64,000 nucleotides of DNA from Pedobacter mucosus (lineage in GTDB: Bacteria > Bacteroidota > Bacteroidia > Sphingobacteriales > Sphingobacteriaceae): contig NZ_CP087585.1 of the NCBI RefSeq assembly GCF_022200785.1, forward strand, positions 3,844,001-3,908,000. The letters run 5' to 3'. Of this stretch, positions 44,068 to 53,072 are shown piece by piece. The notes beneath the pieces were generated by a model. It was given only the letters and a program-made list of their open reading frames with translations, ran no database searches and was not told the DNA's origin. Positions within the stretch are counted from its first letter, which is position 1. Each line of letters opens with the position of its first letter. Made by a program: the position numbers and the translations under genes.

Positions 44068-44840
44068 TATTCTTTTGCTAAAGCATATTTTAAACCTGCT
44101 GCAGATTTTAATTCCAAAGTTACTGCACCAACTAATATTTCTACCTGTGCTTTTACCGGAACCCTGTTTCCATCATCAGTAACCCATAGATATAAGCGAC
44201 TATCTTTTTTAAAAATACGCCCTGGCTTAATGGAAGGACTAAATTTAAGGCAGCGGATATTTCCTAATTTAGAATTTACGGTTTCTTTGCCAACATATTC
44301 TACTTCGAGTGCAGAAATTTCATCGCCTAAAAAATAATTAAGCTTAAACTTATCACCAATTTTAATTTTAGATATATCTAAACTACGGGCGAAATAATAG
44401 GCAGAAACTAAATCAAATGTTTGGTTTGTTGGCGTGGAAAAAGTACCACGGTTGGACACCACTTTTTTACCATCCTGATTAAACCTTGCTTTATCTTGTC
44501 GTTTATAACTGGCCTCACGAATATTTTCCTGATAGAAATAAGGCAATAAATCCGTTTTATCAATATAAGAATCATAATGGTCTCTTATTTTGTAAAAAAC
44601 ATCAAACGTACCAGATGTTTCTGCATCTACCGATAATCTATACGTGGGTTTTCCATCAAATTTAAGGTCAGAATTGGTAACCTTTAAAGTTCCTTCTGCA
44701 GCAGTAATGAAGCCATATTTTAATTTATAAGTTAAAATTTCTCCATTTTGAAAAACAGGCTCTTTTTTAAAAGGAAGTTCTTGTCCAAAAATGGAATGGC
44801 TAAAAAATAAGCTGATTACAATTAAAAATATTTTATTCAT
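44067..44840 (-). CDS. DUF3108 family exported protein
   Basis: A 257-residue exported protein: signal peptide MNKIFLIVISLFFSHSIFGQ, then a beta-rich domain starting EILTYKLKYGFITAAEGTLKV, characteristic of DUF3108. LSVDAETSGTFDVFYKIRDHYDSYID and REASYKRQDKARFN are the next conserved strands. The fold resembles lipid-carrying beta-jellyroll or LolA-like envelope proteins, but the function is not established. It sits 82 bp after the DUF2480 gene and is coupled to the DUF3109 gene. Confidence 0.85.
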   Translation of the reverse strand: MNKIFLIVISLFFSHSIFGQELPFKKEPVFQNGEILTYKLKYGFITAAEGTLKVTNSDLKFDGKPTYRLSVDAETSGTFDVFYKIRDHYDSYIDKTDLLPYFYQENIREASYKRQDKARFNQDGKKVVSNRGTFSTPTNQTFDLVSAYYFARSLDISKIKIGDKFKLNYFLGDEISALEVEYVGKETVNSKLGNIRCLKFSPSIKPGRIFKKDSRLYLWVTDDGNRVPVKAQVEILVGAVTLELKSAAGLKYALAKE

Positions 44841-44922
44841 TTGCTAATATTTCTGATGCTGACTTTAAAATAAAAAATCTTTTAGTTTAATCTAATTGAA
44901 ATATATGCAAAAAGCAAACCAG

Positions 44923-45438
44923 TTAATCTTTTCTTTTATAAACAGGCACTGTAGAACAAGGCTCTCCAAACATAATGCTTTTTACTACAGGTGTTAATAA
45001 ATTTGTAATTTCTACATATGCAGAAACTGGAATATCTATATCTCCACAGCCTTTCACCACCACACGTTCATTTGCGTAAATAATGGGATCTATTTTCGCT
45101 AAAGCCTTGGAGAACAAAATGGCTTCAAGTGTGTTTAAATCGCCAAAAACGATTTCATTGGCATAAGGTTTCATCCGATTGGCCAATAACATATAAGCCC
45201 AGGTAGGCACAATAGCATCGGCCGAACAAATGATTGCTACATTTTTATCTTTAAAAACAGACCAATCATACGTTTTAATAAACTCCCTAAAATCTTTTTC
45301 CCTCAACATTAATCCATGAAAAAGATTATCCTTTATATCATAGATAATCCTTTCGCCTTTTGGATAAAACTCTTCCAAGTTTAAGCTGATTAAACCGCTG
45401 CTCGCAACTTTATTGATGATGTTCTCTTGAATTTCCAT
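44923..45438 (-). CDS. DUF2480 family protein
   Basis: A 171-residue cytoplasmic protein of DUF2480, found in Bacteroidota and of unknown function. Recognisable parts are LISLNLEEFYPKGERIIYDI, LREKDFREFIKTYDWSVFK, VAIICSADAIVPTWAYMLLA and VVVKGCGDIDIPVSAYVEIT. There is no signal or membrane helix. It lies beyond the terminator of the PpiD gene and probably has its own promoter or relies on readthrough. It keeps company with other conserved Bacteroidota genes, suggesting a housekeeping role. Confidence 0.85.
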   Translation of the reverse strand: MEIQENIINKVASSGLISLNLEEFYPKGERIIYDIKDNLFHGLMLREKDFREFIKTYDWSVFKDKNVAIICSADAIVPTWAYMLLANRMKPYANEIVFGDLNTLEAILFSKALAKIDPIIYANERVVVKGCGDIDIPVSAYVEITNLLTPVVKSIMFGEPCSTVPVYKRKD

Positions 45439-45450
45439 GGCAATTAAATA

Positions 45451-45485
45451 AAAAAACCGTTCCGATACTAAATCGGAACGGTTAC
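45451..45485 (-). terminator. Intrinsic terminator after the PpiD-like gene
   Basis: A perfect 12-bp stem AACCGTTCCGAT (45455-45466) / ATCGGAACGGTT (45472-45483) with a 5-nt loop, 22 bp past the stop at 45505. On the minus strand it is followed by TTTTTTATTTAATTG. It ends 13 bp before the DUF2480 start. Confidence 0.9.
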
Positions 45486-45504
45486 AAAATTACGTAATTT
45501 CTAA

Positions 45505-47589
45505 TTAATAGAATTTCACGCGATTGTCTTTTATCTTCGCGTTATCTTGTAAGGCTTGAAAAGCTGCTCCTAATGAGCGCTGACCGATACTTAATAACAT
45601 GGTTTCTTTTTGTTTAAACATGTTTGCAATTGGCGCCGGATTGGTAAATCCATCAACAGTGAAAACATATACACCTCTATCACCTTGAACTGGCAAAGAA
45701 ACTTTTCCTGGCTGAGAACCGAATACGCTACCTACCAAAGCATTTTCTTGAGCAACACCTGGTATAACCGGATTTGCAAGAACAATATTTTGAACAGGAT
45801 TAACGGTACGGGCCACTTTTGCCGCAATCTGATTTAAACTTGCTTTTCCAGCTTTATCAAATTTTTCTTTCAGCATTTTAGCTTTTACCTGATTAAGCAC
45901 CATTGGCTTGATTTCGGTTTTAACCGCATCTAACGTTAAAGCACCTTTTGGCTTAACATCAGTTAAACGGGCGATTACATAAGCATTTGCCATGGTGTAG
46001 ATTTCTGGTAATACATCACCTTTATCTGCAGCATAAGCATCCTGAATTAGCTTACGTGGGTTATCCAAACCTGGAGCAAAACCTTGAGTTGCTGCGATTT
46101 TATCAGCTACCGAAACTTTTAAACCTTTTTGTTGCGCAATTTTGCTGAAATCGTTTCCTTTAACACCATCTAAAAACGTGCTTGCTGCTTTATAAGCTGC
46201 TGCTTGCGTTTTGCTACTTGCCGCTAAATTCTTCTCTATGTATGCAAACTTTGCCACTTTAGAAGATCCGATTTGCTTTTCGATTTTCATTACATGATAA
46301 CCGAATTGAGATTTAACCACTTTAATATCACCAGTTTTTCCATCAAAAGCAGCATTTTCAAATTCAGGAACCATAGCGCCACGAGCAAAAGCAGGCATTT
46401 GACCGCCATTATCTTTAGAACCATCAACACTGTAGTTTTTGGCTAATTCTGCAAAGTTTCCTCCTTTTAAGATTAATCCTTTTAATGAATCTGCTAATTT
46501 AATTGCCCTGTCTTCTCCACCAACTTTAGCCGGATCAATTAAAATATGACTGGCTTTTACCGAATCAGGAGAGAAACGAGTTTCGATAACCTTAATCAGT
46601 TTATAAGAATTACCAGATAATTTCGGACCATAATAACTTCCCGCTGGTAAAGCAAATACAGCCGAATCTACAGCTGGATCTAACTTCCCTTTTGAAATAT
46701 AAGTGAAAGGGATTTTAACATCAGAGTTTATAGCTGCGAAAAGTGAATCGTTTTTTGATACTTTAAAATCAGCAGCAATTTTATCAACCTGCGTTTTAAC
46801 GGCCAATGAATCGGCAGCAGTCGGACTGATGCTAAATGATACGTATTCAAAAGAACGTGTTTCCTGCGGATTGTTAAAACGAGCTTTATTTTGATCAAAG
46901 TAATCTGAATAATCTGCATCTGTTAATTTAACCGAAGCATCAGGAATAGAACTATAATCTAAACTTACATATTTAAAGTTAGCCAGTTTATTGCGGTTTG
47001 TATATTCATCTGTAGCCTCTAAAGAAGTTACATAAACAGAATTGCGAATTAAGTTCGAATATTTAGTTTGTAAAGCCTGATTTCTGATTTCACCCTGCAA
47101 CATGTTTGATTGAGTGATGGCTTGAGGCTCTTTAGATTTAAGAAAGTTCATTAACTGCGCACGATCAACTTCTCCAGTTTTTGGATTAGCGAAGTATTGC
47201 TTAATTAAAGGACTTAAATTCTGACCTTGTAATAAATCAAATAATTCATCTTCAGAAACTGTTAAGCCTAAACGATCATATTCTTTTGTTAACAATACAC
47301 TTGCTAATTCTGCGTTCCATGCCTGATCAACAGCCATAGAAGTCATTTGAGCATTTGCAGCGCCGCCATATTGTTGTTTAAACTGATTTAGATTTTGCTC
47401 AACCTTCGGTCCGAAATCATCTATACTAATGTCGTTTCCATCAACCGAACCTACTGTTTTCTGGTTTGCGGCCCAAAAAGGCTTACCCACGTTAATTGCA
47501 TCACCTACTAAAAATGCAACAATTGCAAAACCAATGGCAAAGACCAAAATATAGCCCGCACGGTTACGCAAAAATGTCATTAATCCCAT
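45505..47589 (-). CDS. PpiD/SurA-type periplasmic peptidyl-prolyl isomerase
   Basis: Membrane-anchored foldase of 694 residues with the PpiD layout. An N-terminal helix (YILVFAIGFAIVAFLVGDAI, about 13-32) anchors it to the inner membrane. A SurA-like chaperone region follows (NQFKQQYGG, QAWNAELASVLLTKEYDRLG). A parvulin domain lies near residues 345-445: VKASHILIDPA, GGNFAELAKNYSVDGSKDNG, QMPAFARGAMVPEFENAAFD and SQFGYHVMKIE. A long C-terminal chaperone segment completes it. It assists folding of outer-membrane proteins. A promoter-like CTTGATA-complement region (near 47637-47672) precedes it; a strong terminator ends the gene, so it is probably monocistronic. Confidence 0.93.
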   Translation of the reverse strand: MGLMTFLRNRAGYILVFAIGFAIVAFLVGDAINVGKPFWAANQKTVGSVDGNDISIDDFGPKVEQNLNQFKQQYGGAANAQMTSMAVDQAWNAELASVLLTKEYDRLGLTVSEDELFDLLQGQNLSPLIKQYFANPKTGEVDRAQLMNFLKSKEPQAITQSNMLQGEIRNQALQTKYSNLIRNSVYVTSLEATDEYTNRNKLANFKYVSLDYSSIPDASVKLTDADYSDYFDQNKARFNNPQETRSFEYVSFSISPTAADSLAVKTQVDKIAADFKVSKNDSLFAAINSDVKIPFTYISKGKLDPAVDSAVFALPAGSYYGPKLSGNSYKLIKVIETRFSPDSVKASHILIDPAKVGGEDRAIKLADSLKGLILKGGNFAELAKNYSVDGSKDNGGQMPAFARGAMVPEFENAAFDGKTGDIKVVKSQFGYHVMKIEKQIGSSKVAKFAYIEKNLAASSKTQAAAYKAASTFLDGVKGNDFSKIAQQKGLKVSVADKIAATQGFAPGLDNPRKLIQDAYAADKGDVLPEIYTMANAYVIARLTDVKPKGALTLDAVKTEIKPMVLNQVKAKMLKEKFDKAGKASLNQIAAKVARTVNPVQNIVLANPVIPGVAQENALVGSVFGSQPGKVSLPVQGDRGVYVFTVDGFTNPAPIANMFKQKETMLLSIGQRSLGAAFQALQDNAKIKDNRVKFY

Positions 47590-47808
47590 ATTGTAATTAT
47601 AAATTTATTTAGTTTTTTGTTTTTTTTAAGAGGGCGCAAGATACAAATTTGGTTGAAAAAAGAAAACACAAAATTTAATTGCTAATGGAGTGAATTAAAG
47701 AATGATATAATGATTACTAGCAAGTGATCAATAAACTTTCAATTAAGAAATAAGTTATTCAGAATTGGATCATTCCTTCATTCACAATTCATTCAATCTC
47801 TCATTCAA

Positions 47809-48384
47809 CTATGGCGCAATCCCTTCTTTCATGTTCAGTTCGCCATTACCATTATCCATTTTATAGGTGCTGAAATCTTGTGGCGCTTCAAAGTTTATAC
47901 CATTGCCAATATTGCCATCAATACCCCTAACATAAACGCGTTGAGTAGAATAAAAGATCTTTTTTGCTTCATCCCAAATCAATTCTTCCGATGAAAAAGT
48001 ATCGCCTTTGCTATTGTTAACAACCACATTCTTTTTAAAGATGGTTTTCAATTCCTGATCTTTCCGGATGGCGTAATCGCAAACTAATGTACCATCGATG
48101 GTGCCGGTGGTAACATTATAAAAGTCAATCTTTACGCCCTTAATCATTTCCTGATAGGAGCCTCCGGTTGATGGCGTAACTTTATCTAAAATTGGTGCCT
48201 TACCTGTGGCTTTAACTCTTGCCGAATCGCTGTAAACGATTTCTGCACCCAAAGTACGTTCTGTAGTAAAAGTGACTTTCTTTGATGATATTGACGCAAC
48301 ATTTTTTAATTCATCATCTCCACAGGATACCACAAAAAGCGGTAAACCCAGAATCAAACCATATAAAAATGTTCTTAATTTCAT
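47809..48384 (-). CDS. lptC: LptC-like lipoprotein
   Basis: A 191-residue periplasmic protein resembling LptC, the bitopic or lipoprotein component of the lipopolysaccharide transport bridge. The signal peptide ends LFVVSC with acceptor Cys21, so it is a lipoprotein here instead of the membrane-anchored enterobacterial form. The beta-jellyroll parts are visible: AEIVYSDSARVKATGKAPIL, MIKGVKIDFYNVTTGTIDGT and TFSSEELIWDEAKKIFYS, the last pair being an LptC hallmark. It starts one base inside the stop of the preceding OMP gene (TAATG). Confidence in the family is good; the orthology to LptC is likely. Confidence 0.8.
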   Translation of the reverse strand: MKLRTFLYGLILGLPLFVVSCGDDELKNVASISSKKVTFTTERTLGAEIVYSDSARVKATGKAPILDKVTPSTGGSYQEMIKGVKIDFYNVTTGTIDGTLVCDYAIRKDQELKTIFKKNVVVNNSKGDTFSSEELIWDEAKKIFYSTQRVYVRGIDGNIGNGINFEAPQDFSTYKMDNGNGELNMKEGIAP

Positions 48385-49679
48385 TAATCAACCCTATATC
48401 TACGGAACCAGGTATCATTTAAAGTGAAGCCAAGATGGAAGTTAAGGTATTGCTCTTTAACCAGGTTATTGGTTAAAGTTCCCCGCTGACCAGCTTCTGC
48501 AGTGATGTTAATTTTATAAAAAACAGAATTTGCATTAGCTGCAGGCAATGGTAAACCAAAACCTAGAGAAACACCCATTTGTTTAATATCCTGATTGCCA
48601 ATCTGTATGTAAGTTTTATTATAATTAACACCTAAACGGTAATCAACACGCTTTAAATAGTTATTATATGAAGTAAAATCTGGTGTATATTGTCCACCTA
48701 AGGATGCACCCCAACTATCTTGTAAACCTTGATTAACGCCATTAATGCTTGTAGTAGACCATTTACTCATTCTAAAATCGGCACCAATTAACCATTTATC
48801 ATTTTGCTGTATGGAGATTCCAAAGTTATGTGATAATGGAAGTGTTAAATTAGATTTACCATTGTCAACCGAATTTAAAGTATCTAAAGCAGCGCTTTCA
48901 TTTCCACTTGCATCCCTGGTATATTGAGTAGCGTAGAATGTTTGGTTTGATCCAACCTTACCCGAACTACTACCAGAATACCCTAAAGTTAAAATGGTTT
49001 TCTTGCCTAAATTGAAATCATACTGTAAACCGTAAGAATAATTTAATCCACCAACGCTGTTTTTATTTTGAAGCTTTGCATTCAGTGCGCCAACTTGGTT
49101 ATATTCTGTAGAGCGGGTTGTTTGCAGGTTACCGAAAATGTACTCCACGTTACCTCCAATTCTAAAATGATCTCCTATTCTATAACCATAGCCAATATAT
49201 GCTTTTGATAAACCACCCTCACCTTCGTAAAGTTGATCTACTGATAAAGTATCTATTTTCACTTTATTACGATACGAATAACCTAAATCTGAATAAGGCA
49301 AAATACCAAAACTCAATGCCGATCTTCTAGACACTGGAACTGCAAAAGCAAGGTGACTGAAAGTAGCATTGAAACTTGTTTCGCTTGCTAAGCCTGTTCT
49401 TGCCAAGCTGGTGTAACCTGCACTCATACCAATATCAATAGTGGTTAAAGTTATACCTGAATAAGATGCAGGATTTTGCATGTTGATGTAATTAAAGCCG
49501 GTAACCTTATTTACTGCAGTTGATATTCCGCCCATAGCCCTAAGTTGAGGAAGTAAGGAGCCTTTTATATTTCCAACACCGAATCGGGAATATGGTGATG
49601 ATGTGGTAACCTGTGCCTGAGCACTTAAACCACAAACTAAAACGAGTATGGCTGCAATATAATTTATTCTTTTGTACAT
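48384..49679 (-). CDS. Outer-membrane beta-barrel protein (FadL/OmpP1-like in appearance)
   Basis: Predicted outer-membrane barrel of 431 residues from the ATG at 49677-49679 (MYKRINYIAAILVLVCGLSA, a good signal peptide cut near AQAQ). An upstream in-frame ATG at 49700 would overlap coaX and adds no signal. YSRFGVGNIKGSLLPQLRAMGG near the mature N terminus and NPASYSGITLTTIDIG are typical of the Bacteroidota FadL-like barrels. Strands with Tyr and Phe ends continue to LNFHLGFTLNDTWFRRYRVD. The position between coaX and lptC is a common Bacteroidota arrangement. Substrate unknown. Confidence 0.75.
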   Translation of the reverse strand: MYKRINYIAAILVLVCGLSAQAQVTTSSPYSRFGVGNIKGSLLPQLRAMGGISTAVNKVTGFNYINMQNPASYSGITLTTIDIGMSAGYTSLARTGLASETSFNATFSHLAFAVPVSRRSALSFGILPYSDLGYSYRNKVKIDTLSVDQLYEGEGGLSKAYIGYGYRIGDHFRIGGNVEYIFGNLQTTRSTEYNQVGALNAKLQNKNSVGGLNYSYGLQYDFNLGKKTILTLGYSGSSSGKVGSNQTFYATQYTRDASGNESAALDTLNSVDNGKSNLTLPLSHNFGISIQQNDKWLIGADFRMSKWSTTSINGVNQGLQDSWGASLGGQYTPDFTSYNNYLKRVDYRLGVNYNKTYIQIGNQDIKQMGVSLGFGLPLPAANANSVFYKINITAEAGQRGTLTNNLVKEQYLNFHLGFTLNDTWFRRYRVD

Positions 49680-49680
49680 T

Positions 49681-50415
49681 TTAATCTGCAATAGCTTCAT
49701 TTAATCCTTTTAATACTAAGTAGGGATCGTATATTATTTGAGGCGCAAAGATGCTGTTTTGTAATTGCTTATACAAAAATTTTGCATCTCCTCCTGTTAT
49801 AATCACCTTTAAAGTACTTTCTTGTTTATTATTTATGGCGATAAAGCCCTCAATTTCGTTAATTGTACCCTGTAAAACACCGCTTTTGATAGCAGATTGT
49901 GTATCCGTTCCAGCTGGGATTTCATCATTGCCCGACCAGTTAACCAGAGGCAACCTGTTGGTAAACTCATTAACAGCTTTAAAACGCATCTCAATTCCCG
50001 GACTTATACTTCCACCAAAATAATCTCCGTTAATGTTTATTAAATCGTAAGTTATGCAAGTTCCTGCGTCTATTATCAGACAGGCATTACCTGGAAATAA
50101 TTTGTATGCACCTAAAACCGCAGCCCACCTATCTAAACCCAAAGTATCGGGTGTTTTGTATTTATTATGGACACCATTTGTTAGTGATGTTGAAAAACGA
50201 ATATATTGAGTATGTATTTTTAAATAATCTTCAATTAAGTTGATCTCTTGGTTAACCGAACTGATGATCGATTTTTTTATCGAAAAACTTTCAATCAGCC
50301 TAATTAAATCTTCAATTTTTAAAGCACCAATTCTTTGATAATCAATTATTTTCTGATTTTCAAAAACTGCAATCTTTGTTGAAGAATTACCAATATCAAT
50401 GCTTAGTTTACGCAT
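49681..50415 (-). CDS. coaX: Type III pantothenate kinase
   Basis: CoaX, 244 residues: phosphorylates pantothenate, the first step of coenzyme A synthesis. Motifs are LSIDIGNSSTKIAVFENQK (phosphate-binding), LGLDRWAAVLGAY, CLIIDAGTCITYDLI and FGGSISPGIEMRFKAVNEFT, then QGTINEIEGFI and VIITGGDAKFLYKQL. All belong to the actin-like ASKHA fold of the family. It is placed in front of the outer-membrane barrel and LptC-like genes with a gap of one base, so the three are probably co-transcribed. Length is normal. Confidence 0.95.
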   Translation of the reverse strand: MRKLSIDIGNSSTKIAVFENQKIIDYQRIGALKIEDLIRLIESFSIKKSIISSVNQEINLIEDYLKIHTQYIRFSTSLTNGVHNKYKTPDTLGLDRWAAVLGAYKLFPGNACLIIDAGTCITYDLININGDYFGGSISPGIEMRFKAVNEFTNRLPLVNWSGNDEIPAGTDTQSAIKSGVLQGTINEIEGFIAINNKQESTLKVIITGGDAKFLYKQLQNSIFAPQIIYDPYLVLKGLNEAIAD

Positions 50416-50557
50416 TTAATCTTTTTAGCAAAATCAATGTAGAAATCTGAATAAGTTAAGTTGCTTATTTAAACAAATTAAATAGCATTAAATCAAAATC
50501 CTGGCACAAAGCTATTAATCTTTACCAAGTTTCATTCTAGTATTTTGTTAAAAAAAG

Positions 50558-51538
50558 TTAAACAAACAGAAAGTATTGTACCGAAATAACGAATAAAAGA
50601 AAGAGGGTTTCGTAAAACCAACGTTTTTTAGCGTTACTAAAATAATAAGCTAAAAGCACTGCTCCAGGTGGAACGCAAAGTAAAAAATGCCAGGTTCGAA
50701 AGTTAGGTTTTAGGTAAAAACTTATACCTGCAACAATAAACATGAAAAACAACAATTGAAAGCCTTTTCTTGTGCTGATAAAGCTTCTAAAAAAGTTTTC
50801 GCGAAGCTGTAAAGAAGCTAAAATAATGATTATGCCAACAGGAATAAGCACCAGGTAATCATTGTAGTTTATTTTAAATACAGATGGGAATTTATTTCCT
50901 AAAGGTTTCCATATTTGATAAAAAGAACTCAGGTTATCCTTCCAATAATAAAAAACCGCTAAAAAGAAAAAGATTGTAATGAAGCCAATTAATCCCGCAA
51001 CCCATTCTCGCCAGTCGAAAGATCTAAATAGCAAAAGGGCTAAAAATATCATTAAAAACATGGCCATAAAAGGGAAATAAACAAGTGTTCCTAAGCCGAT
51101 AATGATACCAATATCGTAGACGGTTGTAATGGAATTTGCACTTTTTCCTAATTTTAAAAACTTATCTATAATCCATATTAAAAGGAAATTACAAATTAAA
51201 GCCGGACTTAAAACCATAAAGGGCATAAACAAACTTGCTCCAGTAATGAACATTAAACCGGGCAGGAAGCTGGGTTTAGCCAGTAAATTATGGTTATTGA
51301 TAACCCTGTTAAAGATTAGCGCCTGCACATAAACCAATAGTGCCGCGATAAAAATATTAGAAACGGGAGAAAAGGTATTCTCTCCATTAGCATTAATTAA
51401 AAGATGGGTATATGATTCTAGGAAGTCAAAATTAAGCTGACTAGGCATTTCGTAAAAAATAGCCATACGCATAAAAAATGTGTAAGCCAGCAGCAAAAAA
51501 AGGTTAATTGGATTTAGTTTTCTAAACTGATTAATCAT
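50558..51538 (-). CDS. DUF6427-like multi-helix membrane protein
   Basis: Integral membrane protein of 326 residues from the ATG at 51536-51538 (MINQFRKLNPINLFLLLAYT). A longer frame reaching 51613 has an N terminus drawn from the adjacent repeat region and is unlikely. About nine hydrophobic helices are visible. IFNRVINNHNLLAKPSFLPG and the pair FRSFDWREWVAGLIGF and FYQIWKPLGNK are the conserved loops of the family I recognise as DUF6427 in Bacteroidota. Function unknown. There is no clear operon partner; coaX follows after 142 bp. Confidence 0.75.
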   Translation of the reverse strand: MINQFRKLNPINLFLLLAYTFFMRMAIFYEMPSQLNFDFLESYTHLLINANGENTFSPVSNIFIAALLVYVQALIFNRVINNHNLLAKPSFLPGLMFITGASLFMPFMVLSPALICNFLLIWIIDKFLKLGKSANSITTVYDIGIIIGLGTLVYFPFMAMFLMIFLALLLFRSFDWREWVAGLIGFITIFFFLAVFYYWKDNLSSFYQIWKPLGNKFPSVFKINYNDYLVLIPVGIIIILASLQLRENFFRSFISTRKGFQLLFFMFIVAGISFYLKPNFRTWHFLLCVPPGAVLLAYYFSNAKKRWFYETLFLLFVISVQYFLFV

Positions 51539-51607
51539 GCTATTTTTAAGAGTAGGCAAAGTAAAGAAAATAATTTGAGAGAATTGGATTAACTCCGAAG
51601 TCTCGAA

Positions 51608-51962
51608 GGCCAAAAGCGCAGCAAGACTTCGGAAGTTTTAAAAAGGAATTATTTAGAAACTGACGAAGTTCCCCAACGCAGGTCCATTAGAAACTTCGTA
51701 AGTTTGATTAATTTAAAGGCCAAAAGCGCAGCAAGACTTCGGAAGTTTTAAAAAGGAATTATTTAGAAACTGACGAAGTTCCCCAACGCAGGTCCTTTAG
51801 AAACTTCGTAAGTTTGATTAATTCAAAGGCCAAAAGCGCAGCAAGACTTCGGAAGTTTTAAAAAGGAATTATTTAGAAACTGACGAAGTTCCCCAATGCA
51901 GGTCCTTTAGAAACTTCGTAAGTTTGATTAATTCAAAGGCCAAAAGCGCAGCAAGATTTCGG
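51608..51962. repeat. Tandem repeat, 110-bp unit, about 3.2 copies
   Basis: Units start at 51608, 51718, 51828 and 51938 with GGCCAAAAGCGCAGCAAGA; the last breaks off after about 25 bp. Each unit contains CTTCGGAAGTTTTAAAAAGG, then GACGAAGTTCCCCAA, then AAACTTCGTAAGTTT (a palindrome). Copies differ at only a few positions, so the array is recent. It lies just upstream of the DUF6427-like gene. Confidence 0.9.
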
Positions 51963-51968
51963 AATCTG

Positions 51969-52062
51969 CTAGTCGGGATTTGCAATCCCGTCTTTGAAAA
52001 CCAAGGATTTTTAATCCTTGTTATCCTCAAGGCAGAAATCTTATCCATTTATAGGCGACTAG
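51969..52062. repeat. Cloverleaf-like hairpin cluster overlapping a stop codon
   Basis: Two perfect hairpins, CGGGATT-TGC-AATCCCG (51974-51990) and CAAGGATT-TTT-AATCCTTG (52002-52020), are enclosed by an outer inverted pair CTAGTCG (51969-51975) / CGACTAG (52056-52062). The right arm contains the TAG stop of the following minus-strand gene. AAGATTTC (51953-51960) can also pair with GAAATCTT (52035-52042). It resembles short intergenic repeats known from Bacteroidota and could act as a 3'-end structure. Confidence 0.7.
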
Positions 52063-53051
52063 ATAACCCTCGCATACCTCTTCACCATATCATCTACAAT
52101 TTGAGCTGTCTCATCAGGAAAAACAAACTTATGTTGCTGAGGATTCTCGACCCATTTTTTTATAATGGGTAACCAGTTTCTAGTGCTGCCCCAAATAACA
52201 GGCAAGCCAAATTGTTTTAAAGCGAAGGCATTACACTGCTGTTCAAACTGAAACTTCATTGGTGCAACTAATAGTTTTTTCTTTAAAAAAAGTGCTTCTG
52301 CAGGTCCTTCAAAGCCACCGCCAGTAAATAAGCCAGTGCAAGTGGCTAAACTCTTATTAAATTTTTCGTTGTTAATAGGCTCAACGAAAACATTGCCTTC
52401 GTTGTAAGCAGAAACAGTATGTTTAGAAAAGATTTGCCACTTAACTTGTGGAATCTGAATGAGTAGCTTAACCAATTTTTTATCATCAAGCGCTGGGAGG
52501 TAAACGGTATAATGCCCTAAATCCTGACTTTTTAAAGCACGGATTTCAGCCCGAATTACTGGTGTATTTATGAAGGTATCGTATCGATCAAAGTGGAAAC
52601 CTATGTGGTGTGTAGTCGGCGCATAATGACTTAATATTACTTTTCCCCAATCAATTGTTCGCGGACGGGGAACTTTTTTAGATTTAAAAGCCGCCTGATG
52701 ACTTAAGGAAACAGATTCTATACCTTGTAATTTGCATGCCCAGGCACTTACCGGCTCAAAATCATTTACGATTAAGTTATACTGTCTTAGAGAGAGTTGC
52801 TTCATATCTTTCCTGAAACGGAAAAGATTCATGCTCAACCAGGTTTTAAAGTGATCTACCCCACCTTTCTTTCCAAAAATAAAGCTAAAACCATGCAATT
52901 GATATTTTACAGGTTGCGTAAGTTTAACATCGGCTTGCGTTCCACTCACTAAAATATCAACTTCTCCGTATTTTTGAAGCAGTGGAATAATTTCCCTCGC
53001 CCGACTAATGTGGCCATTACCGGTTCCTTGAATTGCGTAAAGTATCTTCAT
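52059..53051 (-). CDS. GT-B glycosyltransferase-like protein (MJ1255 type)
   Basis: A 330-residue protein related to the C-terminal domain of family 28 glycosyltransferases, in the group known from the archaeal MJ1255-like proteins. It opens ILYAIQGTGNGHISRAREII, the MurG-like glycine-rich entry motif. LIVNDFEPVSAWACKLQGIE and SLSHQAAFKSKKVPRPRTID follow. The donor site region reads LFTGGGFEGPAEALFLKKK, then EQQCNAFALKQFGLPVI. It has no membrane anchor. It is paired with the LpxH-like gene 21 bp upstream, a pairing that suggests a lipid- or glycolipid-directed role. Acceptor and donor unknown. Confidence 0.8.
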   Translation of the reverse strand: MKILYAIQGTGNGHISRAREIIPLLQKYGEVDILVSGTQADVKLTQPVKYQLHGFSFIFGKKGGVDHFKTWLSMNLFRFRKDMKQLSLRQYNLIVNDFEPVSAWACKLQGIESVSLSHQAAFKSKKVPRPRTIDWGKVILSHYAPTTHHIGFHFDRYDTFINTPVIRAEIRALKSQDLGHYTVYLPALDDKKLVKLLIQIPQVKWQIFSKHTVSAYNEGNVFVEPINNEKFNKSLATCTGLFTGGGFEGPAEALFLKKKLLVAPMKFQFEQQCNAFALKQFGLPVIWGSTRNWLPIIKKWVENPQQHKFVFPDETAQIVDDMVKRYARVI

Positions 53052-53072
53052 TTATTGCCCGAATATCAATAA

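Noticed and set aside
51539..51613. Longer start of the DUF6427-like protein
   Set aside because: The added residues come from DNA bordering the tandem repeat and would precede the first membrane helix without reason.
51608..51962. CRISPR array
   Set aside because: The 110-bp units are repeated end to end without unique spacers and no cas genes are near.
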